Below, one piece after another: positions 32,464 through 33,788 of a stretch of DNA of 33,788 bases. The stretch is taken from assembly GCA_020024185.1 (NCBI GenBank), contig JAHHUD010000012.1, positions 1 to 33,788 on the forward strand, given 5' to 3'. Origin of the DNA: Oscillospiraceae bacterium (lineage in GTDB: Bacteria; Bacillota; Clostridia; Oscillospirales; Ruminococcaceae). Made by a program: the position numbers and the translations under genes. Each line of letters opens with the position of its first letter. Positions within the stretch are counted from its first letter, which is position 1. A model generated the notes under the pieces. It ran no database searches, was not told the DNA's origin, and saw nothing but the letters and a program-made list of their open reading frames with translations.

Positions 32464-33788
32464 CTAATTTCCAGCTGGTGGCTGTGATTGTGAATCTGGT
32501 GTTGTAACTGGTGGCTCTGGAGCTGGAGGTGTTGCTGTTTCATCCGGCGTTGGTGTAGTTGGTTCAGATGATGCCGGTGGGGTTGGTGGTGTTGGTGGTG
32601 TTGGAGTTATAGAAGGTGTTGGTGTTGCTGAAGGGGTTGGTGTTGCTGAAGGGGTTGGTGCTGGTGGTGTATTTGATTCAGGTTTAGGTGGTTCTGGTTT
32701 TTCTTCACTAGAACTAGAATCCTGACTTTCACTAGCATTTGGTTTGCTGTCTGGAATATTCTCCTTGATACATTCCAATTCATAAATTGCTGTCATTTTA
32801 CCACCTTTAATTGATGCAGTAATAATAACTTTACCTTCCTTAAATGTACTTACAATGCCAGAAACACTGTCAACTTTTGCAATGGATGGGTCACTTGAAG
32901 ACCAAGTTACGTTTCCAACTTTTGCTCCCTCTGGATTAGAAACAACATATAGTTGTAAAATCTTTCCAACATATATTTTATTTGTATTTTCTTTGGATGA
33001 AATTGAAATACTCTTCAATATATCATCAACAGATACGGTGCATGTAGCCGAGATTTTTCCTTCAAGAATAGATGCTGTAATTTTAGCTGTACCATTTGCC
33101 AATGCTGTTACATTGCCATTTTGGTCTACAGATACAATTTCCGGATTAGAGCTTGACCAAGTTATCGTTTTATCACCTTTATATTTATCTGTATCAATTG
33201 ATGCTGAAATACTTGCTTTTCCACCTTTTTCCAAACTCAATGATGTTTTAGACATTTCTAAAGCTACTTGTGCAAATTTTGCAACAACTTTTATTTCCTT
33301 TACTGTTTCTGGCAACTGTGGAACAGTAAGAGATACAGAGTCAGATGATACATCAGAGATACTTCCTTGCTCTGCGCTCCATTCTACAAAATATCCTCCA
33401 TTTTCTGTTTTTGGAACCGCCTTAACAACTTTTGATGTTCTTGTATATTTAACATTCTGCTCAACTTCTCCATCTACTGTACCCAAATCATAGTCGTTAG
33501 AAACAAAATTTACTTTTACTGAACCTCTTATTGGAATAGGATCTTCTCCAATTGTAGGCATTTCTTTTTCATTACGTTTTGGACAGTATTTAAGTTCTGG
33601 TCTACGGTCTTCTGTTTCATAAGAATGTGTTCTTATATACTCAAATAATGCAGTAAAACCAGCTTTGCTTAAATGAATACCATCTTCTATCGTATAATCT
33701 TTTTTTGCAAATCCTGTCTGTTCATCTTTAAGTACTTCTGCACTATTAAGAAATTTATATCCTTCTTCTTCACACATTTGTGCAAGTG
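32464..33788 (-). CDS. SGNH hydrolase with BIG2 domains (N-terminus cut off)
   Basis: The open frame runs off the right edge, so only the C-terminal 440 residues or so are visible (numbered here from the Met at 33777). Residues 1-50 end an SGNH/GDSL esterase domain: EDGIHLSKAGFTALFEYI contains the conserved block V Asp32 ... His35. A beta-rich linker domain follows (about 84-170, VKVNFVSNDYDLGTVDG ... KVVAKF), then two bacterial Ig-like BIG2 domains (about 171-250 and 253-336; ITWSSSNPEIVSVDQNG and VTWSSSDPSIAKVD). The last 95 residues are a Pro/Thr/Ser-rich tail with TPTPSA repeats. No LPxTG signal or terminal membrane segment ends the protein. An extracellular or wall-associated esterase is likely; the substrate is unknown. 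Confidence 0.82.
   Translation of the reverse strand, partial: LAQMCEEEGYKFLNSAEVLKDEQTGFAKKDYTIEDGIHLSKAGFTALFEYIRTHSYETEDRRPELKYCPKRNEKEMPTIGEDPIPIRGSVKVNFVSNDYDLGTVDGEVEQNVKYTRTSKVVKAVPKTENGGYFVEWSAEQGSISDVSSDSVSLTVPQLPETVKEIKVVAKFAQVALEMSKTSLSLEKGGKASISASIDTDKYKGDKTITWSSSNPEIVSVDQNGNVTALANGTAKITASILEGKISATCTVSVDDILKSISISSKENTNKIYVGKILQLYVVSNPEGAKVGNVTWSSSDPSIAKVDSVSGIVSTFKEGKVIITASIKGGKMTAIYELECIKENIPDSKPNASESQDSSSSEEKPEPPKPESNTPPAPTPSATPTPSATPTPSITPTPPTPPTPPASSEPTTPTPDETATPPAPEPPVTTPDSQSQPPAGN
32621..32656. repeat. 18-bp tandem repeat in the Pro-rich tail
   Basis: Two perfect head-to-tail copies of an 18-bp unit (32621-32638 and 32639-32656) encode the TPTPSA repeats of the SGNH/BIG2 protein. 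Similar degenerate units flank it. Such repeats can vary in copy number. Confidence 0.85.

Noticed and set aside
32500..32700. Possible CRISPR-like repeat array
   Set aside because: The repeats are short, in-frame, without unique spacers, and encode a Pro/Thr-rich tail.
32855..33493. A 212-codon open frame on the plus strand
   Set aside because: It is antisense to the BIG2 domains of the SGNH protein, has no recognisable domain and no ribosome binding site, and mirrors Ser/Thr-rich coding on the other strand.

Overview
The window comes from an AT-rich, spore-forming, Gram-positive-type bacterium, most likely a member of the Clostridia. The evidence is a complete spoIIA operon (SpoIIAA, SpoIIAB, sigma-F), a T-box riboswitch ahead of valS, a Firmicutes-type division and cell-wall (dcw) cluster led by mraZ, MurE with the meso-diaminopimelate motif DNPR, and a lipoprotein with a classical lipobox. 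No species is named because the sequence alone does not support one. No CRISPR array, rRNA, tRNA, insertion sequence or phage module was seen.

Layout, left to right. (1) 1-1434, minus strand: spoIIAA-spoIIAB-sigF, the switch that activates sigma-F in the forespore. (2) 1462-5868, minus: valS and folC behind a T-box leader, with a strong terminator before spoIIA. (3) 5830-7508, plus: a PC4/YdbC-like ssDNA-binding protein whose promoter overlaps the valS promoter in a nearly perfect dyad, then a stand-alone HD-domain protein and a small lipoprotein. (4) 7598-23108, minus: a long dcw cluster in transcription order mraZ, rsmH, ftsL-like, class B PBP with two PASTA domains, murE, murF, mraY, ftsW/spoVE, murG, murA, ftsQ, then ftsZ with its own promoter, uridine phosphorylase and a DivIVA-like coiled-coil protein. 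murB, murC, murD and ftsA are not in the cluster. (5) 23224-26718: an E. coli TopB-like type IA topoisomerase (minus) divergent from a threonine aldolase (plus). (6) 26726-29600, minus: secA with a good sigma-A promoter and a GC-rich leader hairpin. (7) 29656-33788, minus: a cell-surface group consisting of a secreted-type SGNH hydrolase with two BIG2 domains (cut by the window edge), a large GT-C-like membrane protein and a small two-helix membrane protein.

How the genes work together. The dcw products make the cytoplasmic and lipid-linked wall precursors (MurA, MurE, MurF, MraY, MurG), polymerise and cross-link them (FtsW/SpoVE and the PBP) and organise the divisome (FtsZ, FtsQ, FtsL-like). 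MraZ probably represses its own operon through five 10-bp-spaced boxes just downstream of its promoter. Valyl-tRNA supply is sensed by the T-box. Several genes probably begin at non-ATG codons (TTG or GTG) that sit at the right distance from the only good Shine-Dalgarno sequence, and starts were adjusted accordingly.

Most of the window is conserved core genome. The parts most worth a second look are the mirror-symmetric divergent promoter at 5830-5868, the terminators that leave no room for a promoter before spoIIA and udp, the extended MraZ box array, the altered TopB motifs, and the surface-associated group at the right end.
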